A DNA stretch of 64,000 bases from RGIG6178 sp045118975 (GTDB lineage: Bacteria > Bacillota_I > Bacilli_A > RFN20 > DUOF01): NCBI GenBank assembly GCA_045118975.1, contig JBGVCT010000003.1, positions 1-64,000 of the forward strand, read 5' to 3'. The notes beneath the pieces were generated by a model. That model did not search any database. It was not told the origin of the DNA and was given only the letters and a program-made list of their open reading frames with translations. The translations under genes and the position numbers were made by a program. Below, one piece after another: positions 28,766 to 36,775 of the stretch (within the stretch, counting starts at the first letter, position 1; every line of letters starts with the position of its first letter).

Positions 28766-29368
28766 TCAAACATTTTCGTTCCCCTCAAATCGACAATTGC
28801 TAGCCAAAACGAGTGCCTTTATAGCAATATTTGTCGGTAATAATCCAATTATAGTTTTAAGCGTCGACAAAGATGTGGTAACATCATCTAAAATTAATAC
28901 ACGCTTAACATTCTTTAGCTTACTTTTGTCGATTTTTATAATATTTTTTACTGCATTTCTATCCTTCATTTTCTGATCTGACTGCTTATAATTTTTTGAT
29001 TTTCTCAAACAATCAATTATTGGTAGACCAAGAACTTTTGCAATCTCAGTTATATGATTAAAACCTCTTTTTTTATCATCTCCTTTATAGCTTGGAGCGC
29101 AAACTATAAAATGGTTTTTATACTTTCTTTTCAACCTAACTATATAATTGTTTAAAAATGCATCCTTAAGTAGATAATCATAACACCCTTTGTACCGGTA
29201 TAATATTTCTTTAAAGAAATCATTGTACTTATATAAAATTAGCACCTCTACTTTATCTAATAAGATAGTTTTTTCCATTACCTCAAATCGATCAATACAA
29301 CTTTTACACACTTTAAGAGGAACTATTGTCTCTTCAACAGAGTTGAAACATATAAGACATTTATTCAT
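28766..29368 (-). CDS. comFC: ComFC-like phosphoribosyltransferase-fold protein
   Basis: 200 residues. There is an N-terminal zinc finger (C4, C7, C21, C24), then a type I phosphoribosyltransferase fold with the PRPP loop 'RVLILDDVTTS' (about 157-167). It also has the 'APSYKGDDKKRGFNH' segment typical of ComFC/GntX. Known: ComFC works with the ComFA helicase in uptake of single-stranded DNA during transformation. It overlaps comFA by 8 bases. Confidence 0.9.
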   Translation of the reverse strand: MNKCLICFNSVEETIVPLKVCKSCIDRFEVMEKTILLDKVEVLILYKYNDFFKEILYRYKGCYDYLLKDAFLNNYIVRLKRKYKNHFIVCAPSYKGDDKKRGFNHITEIAKVLGLPIIDCLRKSKNYKQSDQKMKDRNAVKNIIKIDKSKLKNVKRVLILDDVTTSLSTLKTIIGLLPTNIAIKALVLASNCRFEGNENV

Positions 29369-30449
29369 TCGCTCTTTTTAACTCCTTTATAGTGAGTCTA
29401 ACATTCCTACTTTTATGATTTACTAAAAATAATATTTCTCCATGCGGATAATCTTTTTTTCTCCCCACTCTGCCAGAAATTTGAACCAAATTCTCATATC
29501 CAAACAAAGAACTATCTGCTTTAAAGACTATAACATGACAATTTCTAAATGTTATCCCTCTTTCAAGTACTAATGTTGTCAATATAATTCCCTTTTCTAA
29601 TTTATGAAATCTATATAGTAAGTTGTTTCTATCACTTACTTTTGAATTAATCAAAAAGAAGTCATGCTTAAATTTCTTAGAAAACTTTATTTGTTCTTTT
29701 ATAGTAGGAAAATATATAAGCACTAAATCGTTTTTATGTCTTTTTATAAATCTCTCTATTTCCCAATTAAAAAACATATATCTAATCTTTGGTATATCTA
29801 ACTTTTCCCCATGATATCTCTTATTTAAATAATATGTATGTTCAGTGTTTAACCCTTTTGGAATTGTGGCACTCATATAAAAGATATTGCCTTTTGAGGC
29901 ATTATGCAAAAACCTTTGCAAAAGCAGGTTTCCCCTATATGGAAACGCATCTACCTCATCTATAATTACTAAATCAAAGTAATTATTATATCTATATAGT
30001 TGATGTGTTGTTAGTATAACTATATCAGAGTTTAACTCTTTAGCATGTCCTCCATATACTGAAACAACACTCGAACTTTTAAAATCCTTTTCAATTCTTT
30101 TACACAATTCAATTACTACATCTTTTCTAGGAATTGCCACAGCCACTTTCAAATTATTCTTTACGCAATATTTTATACAATCATATATAATTTCTGTTTT
30201 TCCTGCACCTGTAACAGCCTTTAAAGTTGCATCTTTTCCTTCCTTAAGACTAGAAAGTAAAAATTCACTTGCCTTTAATTGATCATTAGTCAAATCATAG
30301 TCTAATTTATATTCACCATCGCCATGAAAATATGTTTGTTCTCTATCAAACTTGTAACTTAAACAAACCCTGCAAACCCAAACTCCACCCCTACGCATAA
30401 ATAACTCTTTGTTTCCATTACCACATCTTGGACACCTCATTTCTATCAC
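29361..30449 (-). CDS. comFA: ComFA-like DNA translocase/helicase
   Basis: 362 residues. A four-cysteine zinc finger (C6, C9, C26, C29) is followed by a DEAD/DEAH helicase with Walker A 'VTGAGKTE' (79-86), 'IIDEVDAFPYRG', 'MSATIPKG' and motif VI 'QISGRVGRK'. Bacillus ComFA is about 460 residues, so this is a short version, but all core motifs are present. Known: ComFA powers inward movement of single-stranded DNA in natural competence. It is divergent from the YigZ gene. Confidence 0.92.
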   Translation of the reverse strand: MIEMRCPRCGNGNKELFMRRGGVWVCRVCLSYKFDREQTYFHGDGEYKLDYDLTNDQLKASEFLLSSLKEGKDATLKAVTGAGKTEIIYDCIKYCVKNNLKVAVAIPRKDVVIELCKRIEKDFKSSSVVSVYGGHAKELNSDIVILTTHQLYRYNNYFDLVIIDEVDAFPYRGNLLLQRFLHNASKGNIFYMSATIPKGLNTEHTYYLNKRYHGEKLDIPKIRYMFFNWEIERFIKRHKNDLVLIYFPTIKEQIKFSKKFKHDFFLINSKVSDRNNLLYRFHKLEKGIILTTLVLERGITFRNCHVIVFKADSSLFGYENLVQISGRVGRKKDYPHGEILFLVNHKSRNVRLTIKELKRANE

Positions 30450-30520
30450 CTAAGGCCATATTAACATGATTACTATCCATAAAAATCTCAACTTTGTCTC
30501 AACTTTACCTTTATATGATA

Positions 30521-30526
30521 TATAAT
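30521..30526 (+). promoter_or_regulatory. -10 element for the YigZ gene
   Basis: TATAAT lies 18 bases before the GTG start; no convincing -35 is seen. Its position excludes translation from the upstream in-frame TTG at 30494. Confidence 0.4.
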
Positions 30527-30544
30527 ATATTTAGGGTGAGAGAT

Positions 30545-31117
30545 GTGAAAACTATAAACAGAGAATTATCTTATATAGAAATTATAAAGAAATCTAAATT
30601 TCTTACTTTTTTACACCCCATAACAAGCGCTAATCAAGCAAAAGAAATTCTAGAAAATTATAAAAAAGAATATAGTGATGCAACACATATTTGCTACGCC
30701 TATATTCTAGATGAAAATACATTTAAATATTATGACGATGGAGAACCTTCTTCAAGTGCAGGTGCCCCTATCTATCAATCGCTAAAAAATCATGATGTTA
30801 TATATACTCTAGCGATAGTTATTCGCTACTTTGGAGGCACAAAATTAGGTGTAGGTGGTCTAACTAGAGCTTATGCAAGTGGAGTATTATCGCTAATTGC
30901 CAATAACCTTGTTGAATACAAAAAATATGAAGAATACATCGTAGAGATTCCCTATTCTTTATATGATAGTTTTACATACCACATAAATAATAAAGGAATT
31001 GCCCTTAACGATAAGCAATTCCTTGATAATATATTCATTTCTTTAAACTTAGATGAAGATAGCCTTATTGAATTAAAAGAACTATTTCCATCACTAGATT
31101 TTATTTTATCAAAATAA
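30545..31117 (+). CDS. YigZ/IMPACT family protein
   Basis: 190 residues from a GTG at 30545 with AGGGTGAG about 5 bases upstream. The N-terminal UPF0029 domain has the signature 'DDGEPSSSAGAPI' and 'AIVIRYFGGTKLGVGGLTRAYA'; the C-terminal part is DUF1949-like. In eukaryotes the IMPACT homologue affects translation control; the bacterial role is unsettled. Its stop overlaps the end of the convergent pilin-like gene by 9 bases, and I see no separate terminator there. Confidence 0.93.
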   Translation: MKTINRELSYIEIIKKSKFLTFLHPITSANQAKEILENYKKEYSDATHICYAYILDENTFKYYDDGEPSSSAGAPIYQSLKNHDVIYTLAIVIRYFGGTKLGVGGLTRAYASGVLSLIANNLVEYKKYEEYIVEIPYSLYDSFTYHINNKGIALNDKQFLDNIFISLNLDEDSLIELKELFPSLDFILSK

Positions 31118-31825
31118 ATCTCCGACAATACCTGCAATAGTATTTAATATAGCCAATAAGAATATTGCTACACCAAAGAAAGCAAAAGCTTTAAGTTTTT
31201 CTTTTCTGACTTCTGGTTGATCTGCATATCTAGCAATATCTATACCTAGAAGTATACCTTTAATTACTAACACTATTCCTAAAATAGCATAAATAATGTA
31301 AATAATATATGTTTTACAAAAGACTACAATCTTTTCAATCCACGTTAAAGCTTCTTCTGCATATTTATCTTCGCTTCTTTCTTCATTAAAAGAAGCGTTT
31401 TCTTTTATGTATTCAAATTCAACATCTAATTCTCCTGGTGATTCTGAATCTATCGCAGCAGGATATTGTTTAAACTCTGCTGTTACTTTCAAAGTATAGG
31501 TAACTCCATTACTCATTTCAAAATACTCAGTCAGATAGAAATCAACATAGCCACCAGAAGTATATTGTTCATTGAATTCTTTTATAGTAGGCTCTACAAT
31601 CCCACAACTATTCTTAGGACAAAGGGTAAGTTTTACATTTTCCGCTTTGTATTTAAATGACACTCTTACAACATAATCATCATAGACAGTAAAACTTCCA
31701 ACTTCTCCCTCTCCTGGATATATAACCGTTGAATACCCATAAGAAGAACGTGCATCTACTGTAGTTGGGTTCAAAAACAATATCCCTATAAGTAGTAAAA
31801 ATATTGATAATAACTTCTTTTTCAT
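31109..31825 (-). CDS. Pilin-like type IV secretion membrane protein (smaller paralogue)
   Basis: 238 residues. A signal peptide (1-26, cleavage near 'TVDA') precedes a beta-rich extracellular domain (27-155). Two C-terminal membrane helices follow (about 170-195 and 212-237), joined by a short charged loop 'ADQPEVRKEKLKA'. The two-helix end with this loop matches VirB2/TrbC-type T4SS pilins of Firmicutes (cf. T4SS_pilin), here with a large ectodomain. It shares the layout, and a 'D-[EQ]-P-[DE]-V-R' loop, with the preceding gene. Their junction is TAATG, so they are translationally coupled. The call rests on topology and the loop. Confidence 0.65.
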   Translation of the reverse strand: MKKKLLSIFLLLIGILFLNPTTVDARSSYGYSTVIYPGEGEVGSFTVYDDYVVRVSFKYKAENVKLTLCPKNSCGIVEPTIKEFNEQYTSGGYVDFYLTEYFEMSNGVTYTLKVTAEFKQYPAAIDSESPGELDVEFEYIKENASFNEERSEDKYAEEALTWIEKIVVFCKTYIIYIIYAILGIVLVIKGILLGIDIARYADQPEVRKEKLKAFAFFGVAIFLLAILNTIAGIVGDLF

Positions 31826-33099
31826 TAGATAAATCCTACCATCAACTCAGCAATAGCTTCTACAATATCAGTAAAGAACCATACGATTACCATTATAATA
31901 ACCAATGACACAAATAGTGCAACCAAGTGTTTAATATTATCTCTTCTAACATCTGGCTCATCACTAGCCTTAACTATTCCAACTATCAAAATTGTTCCCC
32001 TTACAAGCAACAATACTCCTAAACCTATTTCTAGAATTGGTCTTATATATTCTTGGAATATTTGTATAAATTCTTCTAATTTTTCATTATCTATTAATTT
32101 ACCAGGAGTCATTGCTACAAGACCTGCAACTTGATCCACATAAGTAAGCGTTTGAGTTCTAAGTTCATAATCGCTATCAACAACATCAGGAGCAGCTGCA
32201 TTAGTAAATACATTTGTATTAGAAACAATAGCAGTATCACTAGGACTCCTTACTGAAGCAACATTTAAGAATTGTGCTTTTGTTGTTAACATTGTATTAA
32301 TATGGTAAGTAATTCTTGATGTTCCTTCTGGATCTGATGAATCTGGAGCAGTAACTGACATTGTTACAATAACATAAGCTCCTGATGAATAAGCCATATT
32401 TCTTACTCTATCTGGCATATGTTCTATTACATTATATTTATTATAAATAACTCCAGCATCATTTGTTATTTTATTAAATCCATTTGCTTCCATTGTAATT
32501 TCAGTAAATGATAAGTTTCCATATTTACCCTCATTTTGCCAAGTACCATGATTAGCATCCACTGTACTATTGATTTTTTTTGCATGATTACACAATTTAT
32601 AACCACCTGAAGGATTTGTACAAGCAACATATACAGTGCTACTATGATCATTATCTGTTAAACCAGCGATAGAATAATAAATATCAAGTTTTGATATTTC
32701 TATGTCATTTTGAAGTCTTACAGTCAAATTAGAGTACTCATCCACATAAAATTGAGCAACCGCAGATTTCAATTCGTTTCCACTACACAAGATATTTCCT
32801 ACCTTATTCCAATTATTAAAGTTAGTAGAAGCAGTACATAAATCATCTGAGGCATTCAGTAATTTACTTTCCGAAATAGGAGATGGCCCTACATCATTAT
32901 CAAGCGTGAATGAAGATTTATATAACGCTTGCCTAACTGAATAAAGTCCTGAGTATTCAGTTTCAGAACGTTGAATTAAAGCCCCATACACTACTATAGT
33001 TCCATCATCTTGAGCAGCATAAACTTTTTCTGTAGTTTTTATTGGCATCATTATTAAAATCAATAAAAATGTTGCAACTAATGAGAATATTTTTTTCAT
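31825..33099 (-). CDS. Pilin-like type IV secretion membrane protein (larger paralogue)
   Basis: 424 residues. A signal peptide (1-28, ending 'KVYA') is followed by a long extracellular part rich in Ser/Thr/Asn with several cysteines (29-340). Two C-terminal helices (about 350-375 and 390-420) are joined by 'DEPDVRRDNIKH'. The C-terminal third aligns by eye with the downstream gene and with Firmicutes T4SS pilin-type proteins. It likely sits in the membrane with its ectodomain outside, as a pilus or surface component. It has its own promoter at 33122-33150. Function is inferred from topology and from VirB4/VirB6/VirD4 genes nearby. Confidence 0.65.
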   Translation of the reverse strand: MKKIFSLVATFLLILIMMPIKTTEKVYAAQDDGTIVVYGALIQRSETEYSGLYSVRQALYKSSFTLDNDVGPSPISESKLLNASDDLCTASTNFNNWNKVGNILCSGNELKSAVAQFYVDEYSNLTVRLQNDIEISKLDIYYSIAGLTDNDHSSTVYVACTNPSGGYKLCNHAKKINSTVDANHGTWQNEGKYGNLSFTEITMEANGFNKITNDAGVIYNKYNVIEHMPDRVRNMAYSSGAYVIVTMSVTAPDSSDPEGTSRITYHINTMLTTKAQFLNVASVRSPSDTAIVSNTNVFTNAAAPDVVDSDYELRTQTLTYVDQVAGLVAMTPGKLIDNEKLEEFIQIFQEYIRPILEIGLGVLLLVRGTILIVGIVKASDEPDVRRDNIKHLVALFVSLVIIMVIVWFFTDIVEAIAELMVGFI

Positions 33100-33121
33100 T
33101 ACAAATCACACCCTTATTTCA

Positions 33122-33150
33122 ATTATATATTTTTCAAAATATATAATCAA
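33122..33150 (-). promoter_or_regulatory. Promoter of the two pilin-like genes
   Basis: On the minus strand TTGATT (33145-33150), 17 bases, TATAAT (33122-33127), 22 bases before the ATG. Confidence 0.6.
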
Positions 33151-33171
33151 CATAGCAAGAGCAAATTGCTT

Positions 33172-33197
33172 AAAAATAAAAAACTCCCTAAGGAGTT
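33172..33197 (-). terminator. Terminator of spoIIQ
   Basis: AACTCC pairs with GGAGTT around four bases and overlaps the spoIIQ stop; T-rich minus strand follows. Confidence 0.7.
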
Positions 33198-33840
33198 AAA
33201 TATCTTTTATGTTTTTAGAAATATTGGCAAGTGGATTAATATACTTGCCGTTTTTTAACAAAGAAAAATTCAAATGATTGCCCATATTAGAATGAATTGT
33301 ATTAGTGCCTGCTTTACCTATCAAATCACCTTGTTTAACAACATCTCCAACTTTTAAAGAAACATCTGTCAAACTAGAATATGTCGCTACCAATCCATTT
33401 TCATTTTCTATGATTACACTCAATCCATACATTGGATCAACCACTTTGTCTACAACCTTTCCAGAAAAAGAAGAAACGACTTCAAAGTTATGATTGTTAT
33501 AAAAATAATCCACCCCATTTGAAGGAGTATAACTACCATTATAATAAACTAATGCTTTTTCTCTTTTACTCGCATCATCATTTAAATCATAGTAGTAAGT
33601 TTTAATTTGAGCATTAACTTTGAATGGAAGTTGCATTTTTTCTTCTGTTATAACAACAATTTCTTCTTCCTTTTCCTCTTCTTTTTCCACAACACTATCA
33701 CTAACTACTTCACTCTCTTCATTATCGCTAATGGATATCCCAATAATTCCAGCACCCAATATTCCAACCAAAAAAGTAGTTAATATTGTGTATTTTGTAG
33801 CTTTAGTTAATTTAATTTCTCTTAGTTTTTCCTTTTCCAT
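33196..33840 (-). CDS. spoIIQ: Stage II sporulation protein Q-like (degenerate M23 domain)
   Basis: 214 residues: an N-terminal membrane anchor (about 16-36), an acidic linker, then a LytM/M23 domain (about 95-205). 'REKALVYYNGSYTPSNGVDYF' corresponds closely to the SpoIIQ segment before its LytM fold. Catalytic zinc ligands are missing: the HxxxD region reads 'NGVDY' and the HxH motif reads 'NHLNFSL'. Known: SpoIIQ in the forespore membrane pairs with SpoIIIAH of the mother cell to form the engulfment channel. It lies between rpiB and the pilin-like genes. GAGGTG precedes the ATG. Confidence 0.8.
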   Translation of the reverse strand: MEKEKLREIKLTKATKYTILTTFLVGILGAGIIGISISDNEESEVVSDSVVEKEEEKEEEIVVITEEKMQLPFKVNAQIKTYYYDLNDDASKREKALVYYNGSYTPSNGVDYFYNNHNFEVVSSFSGKVVDKVVDPMYGLSVIIENENGLVATYSSLTDVSLKVGDVVKQGDLIGKAGTNTIHSNMGNHLNFSLLKNGKYINPLANISKNIKDI

Positions 33841-33895
33841 TATCTTTCACCTCAATAATAAGTTTTCCACCTATTTTGAGATTTATACAATTATT

Positions 33896-34342
33896 TTAAT
33901 GAGTATTTTCGTATTCACTAATCATGTTTATTCTAACAGTGTGTTGCTCCCCTAAAAATTCAGTATTAACTAATTCTTTAACCATCAAAAAAGCCTCATC
34001 AAGATTAGTTTTTTCTGCCCCTAAAGCAATTGCGTTTGCATTAATATGTGCTTTAGCTCTAGCAACATCACTAGAAGTAACCGCTAATGTGCACCTAATC
34101 CCTTTAACCTTATTTGCAGCCACACAAACTCCATCCCCTGAACCACATATAACCATGGCATAGTTAGATTCATTTTTAGAAACGCTCTCAGCAGCTTTAA
34201 AAGCATATATAGGGAAGTCACATCTAGTTTCACCTTCACAACCAAAGTCTAAACACTCATATCCTAACTCTTCTTTTACTTTTTTCATCAATTCTTCTTT
34301 TAATTTATATCCTCTATGATCTGAACAAAATGCTATTTTCAT
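33896..34342 (-). CDS. rpiB: Ribose 5-phosphate isomerase B
   Basis: 148 residues, standard length. 'CSDHRGYKLKEEL' at the N-terminus, 'ICGSGDGVCVAANKVKGIR' with the catalytic cysteine, and 'HINANAIALGAE' are diagnostic. It converts ribulose 5-phosphate and ribose 5-phosphate in the pentose phosphate pathway. GGGAGTGAT lies upstream of the ATG; spoIIQ follows after 55 bases. Confidence 0.95.
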   Translation of the reverse strand: MKIAFCSDHRGYKLKEELMKKVKEELGYECLDFGCEGETRCDFPIYAFKAAESVSKNESNYAMVICGSGDGVCVAANKVKGIRCTLAVTSSDVARAKAHINANAIALGAEKTNLDEAFLMVKELVNTEFLGEQHTVRINMISEYENTH

Positions 34343-34377
34343 AATATCACTCCCACTACAATACTAGCACATAATTT

Positions 34378-34773
34378 TTATTTTACAAAAAACTTAGAGA
34401 AAAAGAATTTAACTCTTATGTTTGAGTCATCACATGTATTTCTCTTTAAATTACCTTTTATAGAATCTCCCTTTGCCTCTCCAATAAATATAATGATTTT
34501 TCCACCTCTATATTCGCCACGACTTCCCTCAAGAGCAAATCTATCAATGTTTGCTTCAACTGCTTTTGCCACTAATGATTCTTCAAGACTAGAAATAACA
34601 AGATTATATTCATTTATCAAATGTTCTTTATAAATATATCCTTGTATTACATCTTTATTTTCATTGCTATTTAAAACTATTTCATACTCATAATTAAACT
34701 CTTTTTTACTGACACTAAACCCACAAAATAGCACGCTTAACCCTAATACAAGTACACAAACCTTTTTATACAT
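34378..34773 (-). CDS. Small secreted protein of unknown function
   Basis: 131 residues with a clear signal peptide (MYKKV, then a hydrophobic run to about residue 20). The mature part is mixed alpha/beta with two Lys/Arg-rich ends and a C-terminal 'RVKFFFSKFFVK'. No lipobox and no recognised domain. GGTGAT precedes the ATG. It lies between typA and rpiB; given the surrounding spoIIQ and secretion genes it could serve either, but nothing in the sequence says which. Confidence 0.6.
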   Translation of the reverse strand: MYKKVCVLVLGLSVLFCGFSVSKKEFNYEYEIVLNSNENKDVIQGYIYKEHLINEYNLVISSLEESLVAKAVEANIDRFALEGSRGEYRGGKIIIFIGEAKGDSIKGNLKRNTCDDSNIRVKFFFSKFFVK

Positions 34774-34810
34774 TTTATCACCACTAATAGTCTAGGCACT
34801 AATTTCTCAT

Positions 34811-34839
34811 TAAAACAAAAAAGAGCGATAATCGCTCTT
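34811..34839 (-). terminator. Terminator of typA
   Basis: AAGAGCGAT pairs with ATCGCTCTT with a one-base loop centre; the minus strand continues into T-rich sequence. The typA stop is within the stem. Confidence 0.75.
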
Positions 34840-36667
34840 AATTATTATATGAATTTGCCTCTCTTATTCTTTGTTTCTTTCTCTCTGTTTCATTTAAAAT
34901 TTTCTTTCTCATTCTAAATGTTGATGGAGTGATTTCTACAAGTTCATCTTCATTTATATAATCTAAACAAGATTCAAGAGAGAATCTTCTTGGTTTCTTT
35001 AATACAACAGTTGTATCCTTATTACTACTTCTCATGTTAGTCAAATTCTTTGCCTTAGCAACATTAACAGCCAAGTCGTTTTCATAAGCATTTTCACCAA
35101 CTAGCATACCCTCATACACTTCAATACCTGGTTCAACAAACATAATTCCTCTGTCTTCAACTTGTCCAATACCATAAGCAGTAGCTTTTCCAGCGTTAGC
35201 AGCAACTAATACACCATTTTTTCTTTCTCCAACATTAACATTCTCTCTAGGTCTATACTCTTTATAAGTATGGTTTATAATTCCATATCCTTTAGTTAAA
35301 GTCATAAAATCTGTAGAGAATCCAATTAATCCCCTTGAAGGAATTACATAGTTAACCCTAGTTTGACCATTATTACTAATCATGTTTTCCATAATAGCAC
35401 CTCTAGTACCTAAAGCTTCTATTACTCCACCAATTGACTCATCTGGGCATTCTATTTGTAAATCTTCATATGGTTCACAAATTACTCCATCGATTTCTTT
35501 TGAGATTACTTGAGGTTTTGATACTTGTAATTCGAAGTCTTCTCTTCTCATGTTCTCAATTAAAATAGATAAATGAAGTTCTCCTCTTCCTTTAACTAGC
35601 CATGATTCGCTATTTGGAATTCTAGTAAATCTTAAACTTACATCTCTTTGTGCTTCCTTTGCCAATCTCTCTTCAATTTTTCTAGCAGTAACATTCTTTC
35701 CTTCTAATCCAGCAAATGGCGAATTATTAGTAGAGAAAGTCATCTCAAGAGTTGGTTCATCAATTCTAAGTGGAGGAAGAGCTTCTAAACAACCTGTTTC
35801 GCAAACAGTTTCTCCAACACCAATATCCTCTAATCCAGCAATAGCACAAATATCTCCAGCACTTACGCTTTCAACTTCCACTCTTTTAAGACCACTGAAA
35901 CCATATAACTTTTGAATTCTAAATTGCTTGTTAGTACCATCAAGTCTCATGCAAGTAACAGTTTGGTTAACCTTAATAACACCTCTAGCAACTCTACCAA
36001 CACCAATTCTTCCAACATAATCATTATAGTCTAATAAAGCAGGTTGGAATTGTAATGGTGAAGAACTATCCATGCTTGGAGCAGGAACATATTTAATAAT
36101 TGTTTCATATATTGGGTCCATAGTTTCGCTTTGAGTAGATATATCTTCTTCATAGCTACTTGTTCCCTTAAGACCACTAGCAAAAACTATAGGGAAATCT
36201 ATTTGCTCATCTGTAGCATCTAAATCCATAAATAACTCATATACTTCATCGATTACTTCATGAATTCTAGTATTAGGTCTATCCACCTTATTGATTACTA
36301 CTATTGGTTTAACATTAGCCTCTAACGCTTTCTTTAAAACAAATCTAGTTTGTGGCATTGTTCCTTCATAAGCATCAACAACAAGAAGAACACCATCAAC
36401 CATTTTCATAATTCTCTCTACTTCTCCACCAAAATCAGCGTGTCCTGGAGTATCAAGAATGTTAATCTTGTAATCCTTATATGTTATAGCAGTTGGCTTA
36501 GCTAAAATTGTTATTCCTCTTTCTCTTTCAATATCATTACTATCCATTGCTCTTTCTTCTACAACTTCATTAGTTCTAAATGTTCCAGATTGTTTAAGAA
36601 GTTGGTCTACTAATGTTGTCTTACCATGGTCAACGTGAGCAATGATAGCTATATTTCTTATCTCCAT
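34838..36667 (-). CDS. typA: Ribosome-associated GTPase TypA/BipA
   Basis: 609 residues. The G domain starts 'IRNIAIIAHVDHGKTTLVDQLL', with 'DTPGHADFGGEVER' and 'NKVDRP'; EF-G-like domains and the TypA-specific C-terminal domain ('RPRENVNVGERKNGVLVA') follow. It is a translation factor GTPase involved in ribosome assembly and stress responses. GAAGGTG lies before the ATG. It has its own promoter and terminator. Confidence 0.97.
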   Translation of the reverse strand: MEIRNIAIIAHVDHGKTTLVDQLLKQSGTFRTNEVVEERAMDSNDIERERGITILAKPTAITYKDYKINILDTPGHADFGGEVERIMKMVDGVLLVVDAYEGTMPQTRFVLKKALEANVKPIVVINKVDRPNTRIHEVIDEVYELFMDLDATDEQIDFPIVFASGLKGTSSYEEDISTQSETMDPIYETIIKYVPAPSMDSSSPLQFQPALLDYNDYVGRIGVGRVARGVIKVNQTVTCMRLDGTNKQFRIQKLYGFSGLKRVEVESVSAGDICAIAGLEDIGVGETVCETGCLEALPPLRIDEPTLEMTFSTNNSPFAGLEGKNVTARKIEERLAKEAQRDVSLRFTRIPNSESWLVKGRGELHLSILIENMRREDFELQVSKPQVISKEIDGVICEPYEDLQIECPDESIGGVIEALGTRGAIMENMISNNGQTRVNYVIPSRGLIGFSTDFMTLTKGYGIINHTYKEYRPRENVNVGERKNGVLVAANAGKATAYGIGQVEDRGIMFVEPGIEVYEGMLVGENAYENDLAVNVAKAKNLTNMRSSNKDTTVVLKKPRRFSLESCLDYINEDELVEITPSTFRMRKKILNETERKKQRIREANSYNN

Positions 36668-36704
36668 ATTTACACCTTCAATCCTAATTAAAAATAACTA
36701 ACAT

Positions 36705-36733
36705 ATTATACTCATTTTAATATGCTATTACAA
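36705..36733 (-). promoter_or_regulatory. Promoter of typA
   Basis: On the minus strand TTGTAA (36728-36733), 17 bases, TATAAT (36705-36710). Confidence 0.6.
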
Positions 36734-36751
36734 ATACTTTTGTAATCTTTG

Positions 36752-36775
36752 AAAAGAAAAAGGAAATTAATTTCC
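36752..36775 (-). terminator. Terminator of the VirB6-PrgI-VirB4 operon
   Basis: GGAAA pairs with TTTCC around TTAA at the end of the VirB4 gene; a T-rich run follows on the minus strand. The stem is short. Confidence 0.5.

Noticed and set aside
33196..33840. Active M23 endopeptidase for the secretion system
   Set aside because: Zinc-binding His residues are replaced, and the sequence around the LytM domain matches SpoIIQ.
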